From: an uncultured Nitrospira sp.
GTDB lineage: Bacteria; Nitrospirota; Nitrospiria; Nitrospirales; Nitrospiraceae
Direction: 5' to 3'
Length of the DNA: 64,000 nucleotides
NCBI GenBank assembly: GCA_902500825.1
Contig: CABVRX010000007.1
Location: forward strand, 79,190-143,189
Shown: piece by piece, positions 51,432 through 59,162 of the stretch
How the letters are laid out: every line of letters begins with the position of its first letter
Position numbering within the stretch: the stretch's first letter is position 1
The notes under the pieces: generated by a model
Database searches by the model: none
What the model was told of the DNA's origin: nothing
What the model saw: only the letters and a program-made list of their open reading frames with translations
Made by a program: the position numbers and the translations under genes

Positions 51432-51941
51432 TCATCGATCGCACTCGAGGCCATACTGTTTCTGAATTGATTCTGCGACACTCGGCGGCTCCTTGGTGAG
51501 GAGCGCGCATGTGGTGAAATTACCGAAAACCCTCCTCTGACTCTTATCGATATACGTCCAATCGACGATTTCCGTCTTTGCGAATGAATATGATTGTCCC
51601 TTCTTGACTGAACGGGTCATCGGGAGATTGTCGATCCGTCCCGACCAGAGATCCCCTTGAGCTTTCAGATTGGAGACCCACAGATATTCTTGGTTGTCGC
51701 CTTCGCTCACTCTGACTTTGACCGAATACTGGTCGGTGTTGGGCGGCGGCGATCCGGCTTTACGAAGAAAAGCTTCCAAGCCCACCCGGGCGCGTTCCAT
51801 GGCTTTCTGCATCGCAGGGTCCTCGTCACTCATATCGACGGCACTGTCCTTCTTGGCCTTGTCGGTGAATGATTGAGAGAACGCAGAGGAAGATATCAGA
51901 AACGCCAACAGGACGACGCCCAACACCACGAGTCGTTGCAT
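51432..51941 (-). CDS. Exported DUF2314-domain protein
   Basis: 169 residues: signal peptide MQRLVVLGVVLLAFLISSSAFSQ, then the DUF2314 domain (DEDPAMQKAMERARVGLEAFLRKAG, QEYLWVSNLKAQGDLWSGRIDNLP, GQSYSFAKTEIVDWTYIDKSQRRVFGNFTTCALL). DUF2314 is of unknown function and is widespread in bacteria, often next to secretion or stress genes. The GGAGG sequence five bases before ATG 51941 supports this start. Two Cys near the end (TTCALL, LECDR) could form a disulfide. Confidence 0.82.
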   Translation of the reverse strand: MQRLVVLGVVLLAFLISSSAFSQSFTDKAKKDSAVDMSDEDPAMQKAMERARVGLEAFLRKAGSPPPNTDQYSVKVRVSEGDNQEYLWVSNLKAQGDLWSGRIDNLPMTRSVKKGQSYSFAKTEIVDWTYIDKSQRRVFGNFTTCALLTKEPPSVAESIQKQYGLECDR

Positions 51942-52123
51942 ACAAACCTCCCAGAGTCTACAGCTCACCGTGAAGATGAGAGCATTTTTATTGGCCATAT
52001 TGAGCCTGTCCGGACCGCAATGCAAGATCGTTCACACATTCAGCGTTTCACGGAACTGTTGCGCACATCTATCGCACAGTCTCTGACAGGAAGAATTTAT
52101 GTGTTTTCTGTTACTCTGCCGAC

Positions 52124-52987
52124 ATGCCCCGTCGCCGCCATACTCCTTCTCGCTCCCGTCACTCTCATCCATTGATGTCGATGGCGCACTTTGCTCATCG
52201 GCGATGGCAGAATCTCTGCTCGTTTCTCCGAGTCGTCGGTCGGACGCCGCCCGCGATGCAGCTGGGAATCAGCGCCGTCCTTCTCTTCATGGTCTTGTTG
52301 GGTGTTAACTGGGCGTATCACGCGTTCTACAAACCGACGGAATTGTTCTTTCCAGTGGAGAATGCGCTTGCGAAGAACCCTCGCGAGACCTGGCAAGAAT
52401 ACGGCGCGTTGTTCGAGGCACATTCAACAGCCGTCATCACACCGGAATTGCTCGCCGCCTTGGCTCAGGCTGAAGGCTCCGGTAATCCTGTGGCGCGAAC
52501 CTACTGGCGGTGGCGCCTCATCTCTTCAAATCCTTTAGAGTGGTACCAACCGGCCTCGACGGCAGTCGGCATGTTTCAAATCACCGACGGCACATTTCAA
52601 GAAGGGAAACGCTATTGCATCCATAACCATATCGTCGTCGAAGACGGGCCGTGGCATAATTTCAACTCCTGTTGGTTCAACAGCCTTTACACCAGAATCA
52701 TCCCGGGTCACGCGATCGAGCTGACAGCCGCGTACCTCGACCGTCACGTGGCGAAAGCAGTCGGAGAACGGTCGGCGACGTTTCAACAGAAGCAAGACCT
52801 GGCGGCGGTCATCCATCTCTGCGGCTCCGGAGCAGGCCGTGACTACGCAAAACGGAACTTTCGTCTCCTGGCCAACCAGCGCTGCGGTGACCATGATGCG
52901 AAAGCCTATCTCACGAGGGTCAAGGCCATGGAACGCATCTTTGGGATGTTGGCGGCCGGGTCGATTCCCACCAGTATCCATCGTTGA
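52124..52987 (+). CDS. Membrane-anchored lytic transglycosylase (SLT-domain) protein
   Basis: 287 residues. A basic N-terminus and one membrane anchor at about residues 48-65 (GISAVLLFMVLLGVNWAYHAF) precede an SLT domain: catalytic Glu in LLAALAQAEGSGNPVARTYWR, then the family marker YQPASTAVGMFQITDGTFQEGKRYC and a cysteine-rich end (CIHNHI, CWFNSLY, CGSGAGR, RCGDHD). Six or more Cys suggest disulfides in the periplasm. It cuts peptidoglycan; the size is typical of small MltE/EtgA-like enzymes linked to secretion or envelope growth. No secretion genes are adjacent. Confidence 0.83.
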   Translation: MPRRRHTPSRSRHSHPLMSMAHFAHRRWQNLCSFLRVVGRTPPAMQLGISAVLLFMVLLGVNWAYHAFYKPTELFFPVENALAKNPRETWQEYGALFEAHSTAVITPELLAALAQAEGSGNPVARTYWRWRLISSNPLEWYQPASTAVGMFQITDGTFQEGKRYCIHNHIVVEDGPWHNFNSCWFNSLYTRIIPGHAIELTAAYLDRHVAKAVGERSATFQQKQDLAAVIHLCGSGAGRDYAKRNFRLLANQRCGDHDAKAYLTRVKAMERIFGMLAAGSIPTSIHR

Positions 52988-53124
52988 GCTGATTAAGTTG
53001 ATGCCAAGACGATCTTCCGCTCGGCTCACCGCCCGCAGGAAACATGAACCTCAAGCGCATCGATATTCATTCATGGTATGGTGGCCGCCGCAACTTTGGC
53101 ACTGGTCTGCGAGGGTGTGTCTTC

Positions 53125-54420
53125 ATGGGTTCAGACGGACCGAAAGCAATACGGAAAACGGTCTTGGCCGGCGCCATCGGGAATGTATTGGAGTGGTATG
53201 ACTTTGCCCTCTTTGGATATTTCGCACCGGTCTTGTCTCGACTCTTTTTTCCTGCTTCGGATTCGTCGTTATCATTAATTGCCACATTCGGTGTCTTCGC
53301 CGTCGGTTTTCTTGCCAGACCACTGGGCGCGTTGCTGTTCGGGTACTGGGGCGATACCAAGGGACGACGAGCAGCGTTGGCCTGGTCCATCATCTTGATG
53401 GCGTTACCAACCTGCTTCGTGGGCCTATTGCCGACTTATGCTCAAATTGGTTTTGCTGCACCCCTTACACTCACGGCGTTGCGCTTTCTTCAAGGGCTAT
53501 CGGTCGGTGGAGAATTCACCGGCTCCGTGACCTTCCTCGTTGAACATGCCTCACAGACTGAGCGAGGCTATATCGGCAGTTGGGCTGGATTCAGCGCACA
53601 GATCGGTGCGCTGTTGGGCTCCGGTGTCGGCACCTTGATGACTGTGAACCTCTCATCGGAAGCGCTCCAGGAATGGGGATGGCGCATCCCGTTCGTGGCG
53701 GGAAGTGTCATCGCGGTGGTCGGCTGGTATCTTCGGCAGCGCATTCCCGAATCACCGGCTTTTGAGCGGCTGCAACAAGCAGGTGTGGTCTCTTCCTCAC
53801 CGGTCCGTGAGTTGCTCACATCGCACCGTGCACCGCTGCTCCAAGTGATCGGACTCGTCCTGCTACATGGCGTCGGGTTCTACATCTTCTATGTATTTCT
53901 CCCCACCTATCTGACCAAAGTGACCGACCTCCCTATGGGAACGGCGCTGCTGATCAACACGATGTGTATGGCGCTGTTGGCGATATTGATTCCATTCATG
54001 GGCAAGCTGTCCGATCGAGTCGGGCATCGATGGGTGCTGGCCGCCGGCGCCTCGGGTCTTGCCCTCGGCACAGTCCCGTTCTTTTCTTGGCTGAGCAGCG
54101 GTCATCTCGCACTGATCGTCACGGCCCAGGTCTTGATTACAGTGTTCGTGTCGGCCTATATGGGTCCTTTCTTTGCAATTGTGGCGACTCTCTTTCCAGT
54201 CGCGCAGCGTTACACAGGTCTCTCAATCTCTTACAATATCGCCTCGGCCTTATTCGGCGGGACCGCACCGTTGATGGCCACAGTGATGATGGAACGGAGC
54301 GGGAATGCGCTTGCTCCTGGATGGTATGTCAGCCTGTGCGCCGTCTTGTCGTTGATCGCACTGTCCACGATTCGTGAAGAGTTGAAGGGGACGGCCGAAG
54401 TTCCAGCCGGAACTCATTGA
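53125..54420 (+). CDS. MHS-family MFS transporter
   Basis: 431 residues from ATG 53125, with 12 predicted membrane segments. The MHS (metabolite/H+ symporter) signatures are clear: IGNVLEWYDFALFGYFAPVLSRLFF, RPLGALLFGYWGDTKGRR between helices 2-3, RFLQGLSVGGEFTGSVTFLVEHA, and the RIPESPAFE loop after helix 6. Relatives carry proline/betaine, alpha-ketoglutarate or other dicarboxylates. The substrate is not determined. The P450 gene begins 49 bases after its stop on the same strand, suggesting one transcript in which the transporter provides a substrate or exports a product. A GTG/ATG 81 bases upstream is a possible longer start. Confidence 0.85.
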   Translation: MGSDGPKAIRKTVLAGAIGNVLEWYDFALFGYFAPVLSRLFFPASDSSLSLIATFGVFAVGFLARPLGALLFGYWGDTKGRRAALAWSIILMALPTCFVGLLPTYAQIGFAAPLTLTALRFLQGLSVGGEFTGSVTFLVEHASQTERGYIGSWAGFSAQIGALLGSGVGTLMTVNLSSEALQEWGWRIPFVAGSVIAVVGWYLRQRIPESPAFERLQQAGVVSSSPVRELLTSHRAPLLQVIGLVLLHGVGFYIFYVFLPTYLTKVTDLPMGTALLINTMCMALLAILIPFMGKLSDRVGHRWVLAAGASGLALGTVPFFSWLSSGHLALIVTAQVLITVFVSAYMGPFFAIVATLFPVAQRYTGLSISYNIASALFGGTAPLMATVMMERSGNALAPGWYVSLCAVLSLIALSTIREELKGTAEVPAGTH

Positions 54421-54469
54421 CCATGGAGACGATACAGCTGGTAGCTTTCACGAGCGACGCGAAGGCCGC

Positions 54470-55885
54470 ATGATCGATCAGACGACTCCACTACCTGCCC
54501 TTTCCGGTCCACCGGTCTCTCGCTGGCGAGGATGTTTTCCCGAACTTCGCCGTGACACTCTCGGGTTCCTCTTGCGCTGTCACGCCTACGGGGACGTTGT
54601 GAAACTTCCGATGGGTCTTGTCGTCGACCTTCTCTTAGGGCAGCGCGACGCCGCCATGTATGTACTGAACCATCCGGCCGACATCAAGCATGTCCTGGTG
54701 ACGAATCAAGACAATTATCGGAAAGCGCCGGTCCCTCCTGTCGAATCTCGGATATTTGGTCAAGGTGTGCTCCACACGGAAGGCGAGATCCATCACCGCC
54801 GGCGACGGCTGTTTCTCCCCTTCTTCCACGGAAATCATGCTGCCGCATACACCGATTTGATCACGGGCAAGGCTTGTGACCTCGTGGGGCATTGGCAACA
54901 TGGAACGACCGTTGATATTGAACACGAGATGGCGCACCTGACTCTGTCTGTGATCTGGCGCCTACTCTTTGGACGAGACGTCGACTCCGAAGCCGACACG
55001 ATCCGGGAGGCTATTGCGGTTGGGCAAAGTTTAATCAAATTACAGTATGACTCCCTGTTGGCAAGTTGCACTCCCCTGTGGGTTCCGACAAAACTCCACC
55101 GCCGGTTCACCCGAGGCCACCGATCGATGGAAGCCATGATTCGGCGGATGATCGAGGAGAGACGTACGGCGTCTCATCAGAGCGATGACGTGCTGGCGCT
55201 GTTGCTCGCCGCGAGAAATGCGGATGGCCGTCCGCTGAGTGATAAGGAGATCCGTGACGAGATCGTAACCTTCTTGCTCGCCGGCCACGAAACCACCGCC
55301 AATGCGCTGACCTGGACCTGGTTTTTGCTGGCGCAATTTCGACCGGTACAGGAACGGCTTGCGTGCGAATTGAACCAGGTTTTAGGTGGCCGTTGTCCAA
55401 CTGCTGCTGATGTGCCTCGTTTGCGGTATACGAAGATGGTCTGGGAAGAGTCGCTTCGGCTGTATCCTCCCGCGTGGAGCCTCCATACCCGCGTCGCCCA
55501 TGCTCAGGACCGGCTCCCGTCAGGTGCCGTGCTTCCATCCCGTGCATGGGTCTTTATCAGTCCCTGGAGCCTGCATCGCAATGCGCGATGGTTCCCAGAT
55601 CCCAACCGATTTGATCCTGAGCGGTTTTCAGAAGAGGCAAACCGGATCCGTCCACCGTTCAGCTACATCCCTTTCGGTGCCGGTGGACGTCGGTGCCTCG
55701 GAGAGTCCTTTGCGGAGTTGGAAGGATTGCTGATCTTGGCGACGATTGCATCCAAAGTTTGGTTGCGCCTGGTGGATGGGCAGACGATCCAACCTGAACC
55801 TGTCATGACACTACGCCCAGATGTTCCGGTGCAGATGATCGTTCAACAGGTCGCTACCCCGGAGACGATTGCCGTTCACGTCTAG
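54470..55885 (+). CDS. Cytochrome P450
   Basis: 471 residues of the P450 fold. The I-helix oxygen motif is LAGHETTANAL near residue 262-272, the ExxR pair in WEESLRLYPPAW near residue 322-333, and the heme-thiolate loop IPFGAGGRRCLG near 401-412 with Cys410. No membrane anchor is visible, typical of a bacterial soluble enzyme. Substrate and redox partner are unknown; no ferredoxin or reductase gene is adjacent. The architecture resembles CYP110/CYP120-like bacterial fatty-acid or steroid hydroxylases. It follows the MHS transporter by 49 bases. Confidence 0.93.
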   Translation: MIDQTTPLPALSGPPVSRWRGCFPELRRDTLGFLLRCHAYGDVVKLPMGLVVDLLLGQRDAAMYVLNHPADIKHVLVTNQDNYRKAPVPPVESRIFGQGVLHTEGEIHHRRRRLFLPFFHGNHAAAYTDLITGKACDLVGHWQHGTTVDIEHEMAHLTLSVIWRLLFGRDVDSEADTIREAIAVGQSLIKLQYDSLLASCTPLWVPTKLHRRFTRGHRSMEAMIRRMIEERRTASHQSDDVLALLLAARNADGRPLSDKEIRDEIVTFLLAGHETTANALTWTWFLLAQFRPVQERLACELNQVLGGRCPTAADVPRLRYTKMVWEESLRLYPPAWSLHTRVAHAQDRLPSGAVLPSRAWVFISPWSLHRNARWFPDPNRFDPERFSEEANRIRPPFSYIPFGAGGRRCLGESFAELEGLLILATIASKVWLRLVDGQTIQPEPVMTLRPDVPVQMIVQQVATPETIAVHV

Positions 55886-55986
55886 ATCAATCCGCCCAAC
55901 TTCGCTGCATCCGTACTAGGCATCTTGTTATTGGTATGGTAGAACTCGCGTCCGATTGCGTGAAGCAATCGAATAATGGCCATCCG

Positions 55987-57189
55987 ATGATGACAAGAAA
56001 AGCCTTCTCTTCCGTGCCCTTCACTCCCATTGCATTCATCTGCCTGACCTTGCTATCGGGATGTCTCTCGCCGATCACCTTGACTCGAGCCGTGATCGCC
56101 TATGACGACGCCATCACCGAGTCGCAATCCAAACAACTGCTCATGAACATCGCCAGAGCGCAGCACCATCAGCCGATTCACTTTACCGGCGTCTCCAACG
56201 TGGCGGCGACCTTCGATTTTCGTTTCACGGCAGGCGCCACACCAGCCCTCACCGGTGACGCCAGCCGGACCATCTTACCCGTCATCGGCGGAAGCGTCGC
56301 TGAAAACCCGACCATCAGTATTGCGCCGATCGAAGGGGAAGATTTTACCAAGCGCTTGCTCACCCCATTCCACGAAGCGAAGCTGACGCTACTCTTACGA
56401 CAGGGCGTCGATATCGATCTCCTCCTTCGACTGATGGCCAAGGAGCTTCGGGTGAAACATAACGGCGGAGTGGTCGCCTATCGGAATAATCCGTCCGATA
56501 CGATCGGCTATGAAATGTTCCGGCGTGTGGTCCTCCACCTCTCGGCCATCCAAGATCACAACGGTCTCCATGTGGAACCGCTGGCGATCGAACGAACCTG
56601 GACCATTCCTGCCGACTCAGTCACAGCGGAAGGCTTCAAAGCGCTCGAACAGGAATACCAGGTCTCGTACGACAAGCAGACCAAGACCTACACATTGCGG
56701 AAACAAGTTGAAGGCGGTACGTTGATGACCAATTACGACCCCGATTCTCTATCCAAGGAAGAACGGCTCCGCTTGCAGCACGAGGACGAACAAGGGCTCG
56801 CCAACGACGTGACGTTTGACATTCGCCCCGGGCATTTTGGTGGAGATTGGCCGCTCAAGGGGGCCTTTCGACTGCGCAGCTTCAACGCGATATTGAATTT
56901 TCTTGGGCTCTCCATCGCAGAGGAGCCGGAATACCACGTCGACAAAGATCTCCGTACCCCCGATGTGGCGGAGAATCCCATCAAGACGATGGATCTGATT
57001 GTGTCGCCGTCGGCACCGTCTGGCCTGGACCTCTCAATGAAATCCCATGGGCAACATTACGCGGTGAATACGACCGGGCCCCAGGCGCGCTGGAACCGCG
57101 AAGCCTTCAAGCTCTTATCGCAACTATTCCAGATGACTGTCACCGAGGTTCCGCGCGCCGGCGTGCCGAGCATTACCATCGCCAAGTAG
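55987..57189 (+). CDS. Large lipoprotein of unknown function
   Basis: 400 residues from ATG 55987. A lipobox LLSGC at about residue 21 (ICLTLLSGCLSP) anchors it to a membrane. The mature part is mixed alpha/beta with QSKQLLMNIARAQHHQPIHFTGVSNVAATFDF, EAKLTLLLRQGVDIDLLLRLMAKELRVKHNGG and SFNAILNFLGLSIAEEPEYHV. It is of the size of outer-membrane factor-associated lipoproteins but lacks the TolC repeats. A possible surface or periplasmic enzyme is not excluded. It follows the P450 by about 100 bases on the same strand and might belong to the same unit. Confidence 0.68.
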   Translation: MMTRKAFSSVPFTPIAFICLTLLSGCLSPITLTRAVIAYDDAITESQSKQLLMNIARAQHHQPIHFTGVSNVAATFDFRFTAGATPALTGDASRTILPVIGGSVAENPTISIAPIEGEDFTKRLLTPFHEAKLTLLLRQGVDIDLLLRLMAKELRVKHNGGVVAYRNNPSDTIGYEMFRRVVLHLSAIQDHNGLHVEPLAIERTWTIPADSVTAEGFKALEQEYQVSYDKQTKTYTLRKQVEGGTLMTNYDPDSLSKEERLRLQHEDEQGLANDVTFDIRPGHFGGDWPLKGAFRLRSFNAILNFLGLSIAEEPEYHVDKDLRTPDVAENPIKTMDLIVSPSAPSGLDLSMKSHGQHYAVNTTGPQARWNREAFKLLSQLFQMTVTEVPRAGVPSITIAK

Positions 57190-57229
57190 GGCGGACTTTT
57201 CACCGTGCATAACGAGAAATCAGCACGTG

Positions 57230-57535
57230 TTATGCGTCGACGCGATCGAGAGTGGGTTTTGGAGGTCGCCGACCGACGAAGTAGATGATGGCAGGAAAGA
57301 GCATGGTCGTACCGGGGAAAATCATTCGATACCCCCACCAAGGCAAGCTCGGCCGAAAAAATCCCAAGCCGACGGTCAGCAGAATCGATGACAGGATTCC
57401 ATAGACATAGGCCGGAACCAGCGTGGTGGAATGATCTTCGCTTCGTTGTCGTGATGCGGCAATGAACCCCTTGATGAGGAGATAGGCGGACAAAACGAGA
57501 CAGGCAGTGCCATAATACGCTGCATATTCTTGCAT
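57230..57535 (-). CDS. Small integral membrane protein
   Basis: 101 residues with three to four membrane segments (YGTACLVLSAYLLIKGF, TLVPAYVYGILSSILLTVGLGFF, YRMIFPGTTMLFPAIIYF) and a basic end (GRRPPKPTLDRVDA). No motif is recognised. The ATG at 57535 gives MQEYAAYYGTACL; upstream in-frame starts would add 52 mostly hydrophilic residues and are less likely. It converges on the lipoprotein gene upstream. Function unknown. Confidence 0.55.
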   Translation of the reverse strand: MQEYAAYYGTACLVLSAYLLIKGFIAASRQRSEDHSTTLVPAYVYGILSSILLTVGLGFFRPSLPWWGYRMIFPGTTMLFPAIIYFVGRRPPKPTLDRVDA

Positions 57536-57761
57536 ACAATCGTCCTGGTTGAGACTCCCACGAGGCCGTTGGGTAGGTAATTTATAGCGTATTGCGTCCA
57601 CCCTTGTCGAGCCGGAGCCGAAGTTCCTGTCCATCCATCTGCATGGTGCAAGAAGAGCCCTTTGACCTTGTATTTGCCAATCTCTCTTCACACAATAGGT
57701 TGCAATCGGATGAAATCCGAAAGTTCGATGACAACCCAGCCCGCACGGAGGAGAGTTGCTT

Positions 57762-58067
57762 ATGAAGATGTTGGTAATCGTCTTTCGTGAATCGCTCGTG
57801 GAACAGGTACACGCATTGCTGAATGACTATGAGGTAAGCGCCTTCAGCGAGTTGCACAACGTCGCCGGAAAAGGAGAGACCGGCACCACCAGCCAGTTCT
57901 TTCTGGCCCCGACGACCAACCGAATGATACTCACAGCGGTCTCTGATCAATCGGCTTACCGTCTCATCGATGCCTTTACACACTTTCGATTGAAGCAGGA
58001 GGCTGCCAAGGGCGACAGCGTCTTCCCACTCCATGTCTTCGTGCTGCCCTGCGAACAAATGGTGTAA
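57762..58067 (+). CDS. PII-like signalling protein
   Basis: 101 residues with PII-like alpha/beta order: MKMLVIVFRESLVEQVHALLNDYEVSAFSELHNVAGKGETGTTSQFFLAP then TNRMILTAVSDQSAYRLIDAFTHFR and a final HVFVLPCEQMV strand. The FSELHNVAGKGETG segment matches the T-loop start of PII-like proteins next to heavy-metal RND efflux systems or transporters (CutA/PII superfamily). No transporter is adjacent here. GGAGGAG lies about ten bases before the ATG. Ligand unknown; the canonical PII uridylylation Tyr is not apparent. Confidence 0.65.
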   Translation: MKMLVIVFRESLVEQVHALLNDYEVSAFSELHNVAGKGETGTTSQFFLAPTTNRMILTAVSDQSAYRLIDAFTHFRLKQEAAKGDSVFPLHVFVLPCEQMV

Positions 58068-58155
58068 CAAGATCTGAGGCCATCCACAGTCAGCGGTGGG
58101 ACAGGCTTCGAAGTAGTCCCGAGATTCTCATCCTTAAACAGAGAGCACACCCGAT

Positions 58156-58183
58156 GGCCTCCAGGATGGCACTCCAGGAGGCC
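58156..58183 (-). terminator. Hairpin downstream of the Lys-rich protein gene (repeat copy 1)
   Basis: GGCCTCC (58156-58162) pairs with GGAGGCC (58177-58183) with a 14-base loop, 39 bases beyond the stop of the minus-strand gene at 58222. The surrounding 45-50 bases (AGAGCACA upstream and CGTAC beyond the hairpin) recur around 58744-58795, so it is one of two related hairpins, each on the 3' side of a minus-strand gene. Only a modest T-rich run follows. Confidence 0.5.
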
Positions 58184-58221
58184 GTACTGAAATCTGCATT
58201 TCCCGCTCGGATGCCGCTGGC

Positions 58222-58590
58222 TCAGTAGGCCCTCGGCGCCGGCGATTCGGCCGCTTCCTTGGCATTCTTTTTAGCGTTGGCTTTCTTCACCTTGGCCGCT
58301 TTCTTCATCTCCTGTCTCTCAGCTTTCAGCGCATCGCGTTTCCCCTTCATCTCTGATTTCACTTGCGCTCGTTTGGCCTTCATGTCGGCCTTCATCTGGT
58401 CCTTCTTGGTTTTGAAGTTCTCCTTCATCTGCTCCTGTTCGGCCTGCATGTCGCCCTTGACTTCGCCAGCCATGGAACCCATTTCGCCTTTCAATTCAGA
58501 ACCCAGGCTGGTCAGATCATCCGCCCAAACCCACGTACTTGCGCCAAGTACAAGAGTGGCAGCAACTGTTGAGACGATGACAAATCGCAT
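58222..58590 (-). CDS. Secreted Lys/Glu/Met-rich coiled-coil protein
   Basis: 122 residues: signal peptide (MRFVIVSTVAATLVLGASTWVWA) and a highly charged helical body with repeated M-K-x-x-x-K units (KENFKTKKDQMKADMKAKRAQ, SEMKGKRDALKAERQEMKKAA). It should form a long basic alpha helix or coiled coil. Repeated Met and Lys resemble metal- or polyanion-binding small periplasmic proteins. The CDS lies between two related GGCCTCC hairpins. No domain recognised. Confidence 0.62.
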   Translation of the reverse strand: MRFVIVSTVAATLVLGASTWVWADDLTSLGSELKGEMGSMAGEVKGDMQAEQEQMKENFKTKKDQMKADMKAKRAQVKSEMKGKRDALKAERQEMKKAAKVKKANAKKNAKEAAESPAPRAY

Positions 58591-58689
58591 GGAGACCCTC
58601 CCCTGCTAGAGGTTGTAGCACTGTCGCTGGCGCCGTGAATCAGCGCCCCGTCTAGGGCTATCGTGAGACGAAGTTTCTCGCAATCTATT

Positions 58690-58730
58690 TCGTTGTTTTA
58701 GAATAATAAACCTAGGTTATAATATGTAAA
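58690..58730. promoter_or_regulatory. AT-rich candidate promoter/operator region
   Basis: A short AT-rich block upstream of the 58222 gene contains the palindrome AACCTAGGTT at 58709-58718 and a plus-strand TATAAT-like TTATAAT overlapping it (58717-58723). On the minus strand TTTACA is followed 17 bases later by ATTATT, a possible promoter for the Lys-rich protein gene, about 120 bases before its ATG. Confidence 0.3.
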
Positions 58731-58759
58731 CACAAGGCAAGAGAGAGCACAACAACCAC

Positions 58760-58788
58760 GGCCTCCAGTAGGTTGTCCCCCCGGAGGC
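58760..58788 (-). terminator. Hairpin downstream of the 22-residue micropeptide (repeat copy 2)
   Basis: GGCCTCC near 58760-58766 pairs with GGAGGCC at 58783-58789 (an outer CG-AC pair extends the stem), 55 bases after the minus-strand peptide stop at 58845. On the minus strand a T/G-rich stretch follows. Sequence around it is related to the hairpin at 58156-58183. Confidence 0.5.
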
Positions 58789-58844
58789 CGTACAAGACCA
58801 TGCCCTCAATGCCGCGCACGCGGTGTGTTCAGGTGGAGACGACA

Positions 58845-58913
58845 CTACGGCCTGATCTCCCACAGTAGATAGACCAATCCGACGGCGACTGCTGACACAA
58901 TGACGATATGCAT
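58845..58913 (-). CDS. 22-residue membrane micropeptide
   Basis: Begins MHIVIVSAVAVGLVYLLW and ends EIRP: one hydrophobic helix. The Shine-Dalgarno AGGGAGG lies eight bases before the ATG. It shares the MHI start and architecture with the 25-residue peptide at 51140-51217. A strong hairpin stands in its 5' leader (58952-58980) and a terminator-like hairpin follows. This well-framed arrangement supports a real gene; function unknown. Confidence 0.55.
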   Translation of the reverse strand: MHIVIVSAVAVGLVYLLWEIRP

Positions 58914-58951
58914 GGGAACACCCTCCCTGATATGTATTGGTTGCGAAACTT

Positions 58952-58980
58952 CATCGCGTGCTGGAAACCAGCACGTGATG
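58952..58980. promoter_or_regulatory. Strong hairpin upstream of the 22-residue peptide
   Basis: CATCGCGTGCTGG (58952-58964) and CCAGCACGTGATG (58968-58980) form a 13-base stem with an AAA loop and one G-U or mismatch position. It lies about 40 bases 5' of the minus-strand peptide ATG. No T-run is present on either side, so it may be a leader structure or protein-binding site rather than a terminator. Confidence 0.5.
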
Positions 58981-59162
58981 TATGGGTATCGCGAGATGGG
59001 TTTTCAGGCAACTGATTTCAAGATTTTGAATGTCGGCATGCTGGAACCACCGACGCGGTGCTTACGACAGCGAGAGGGGGTCTCGCGCGATCTCAATCGT
59101 CCATATAGCATCCGTGGACTGAAATGACGACTGGATGATCGCGTACGACTGGCGGCGGTGAA

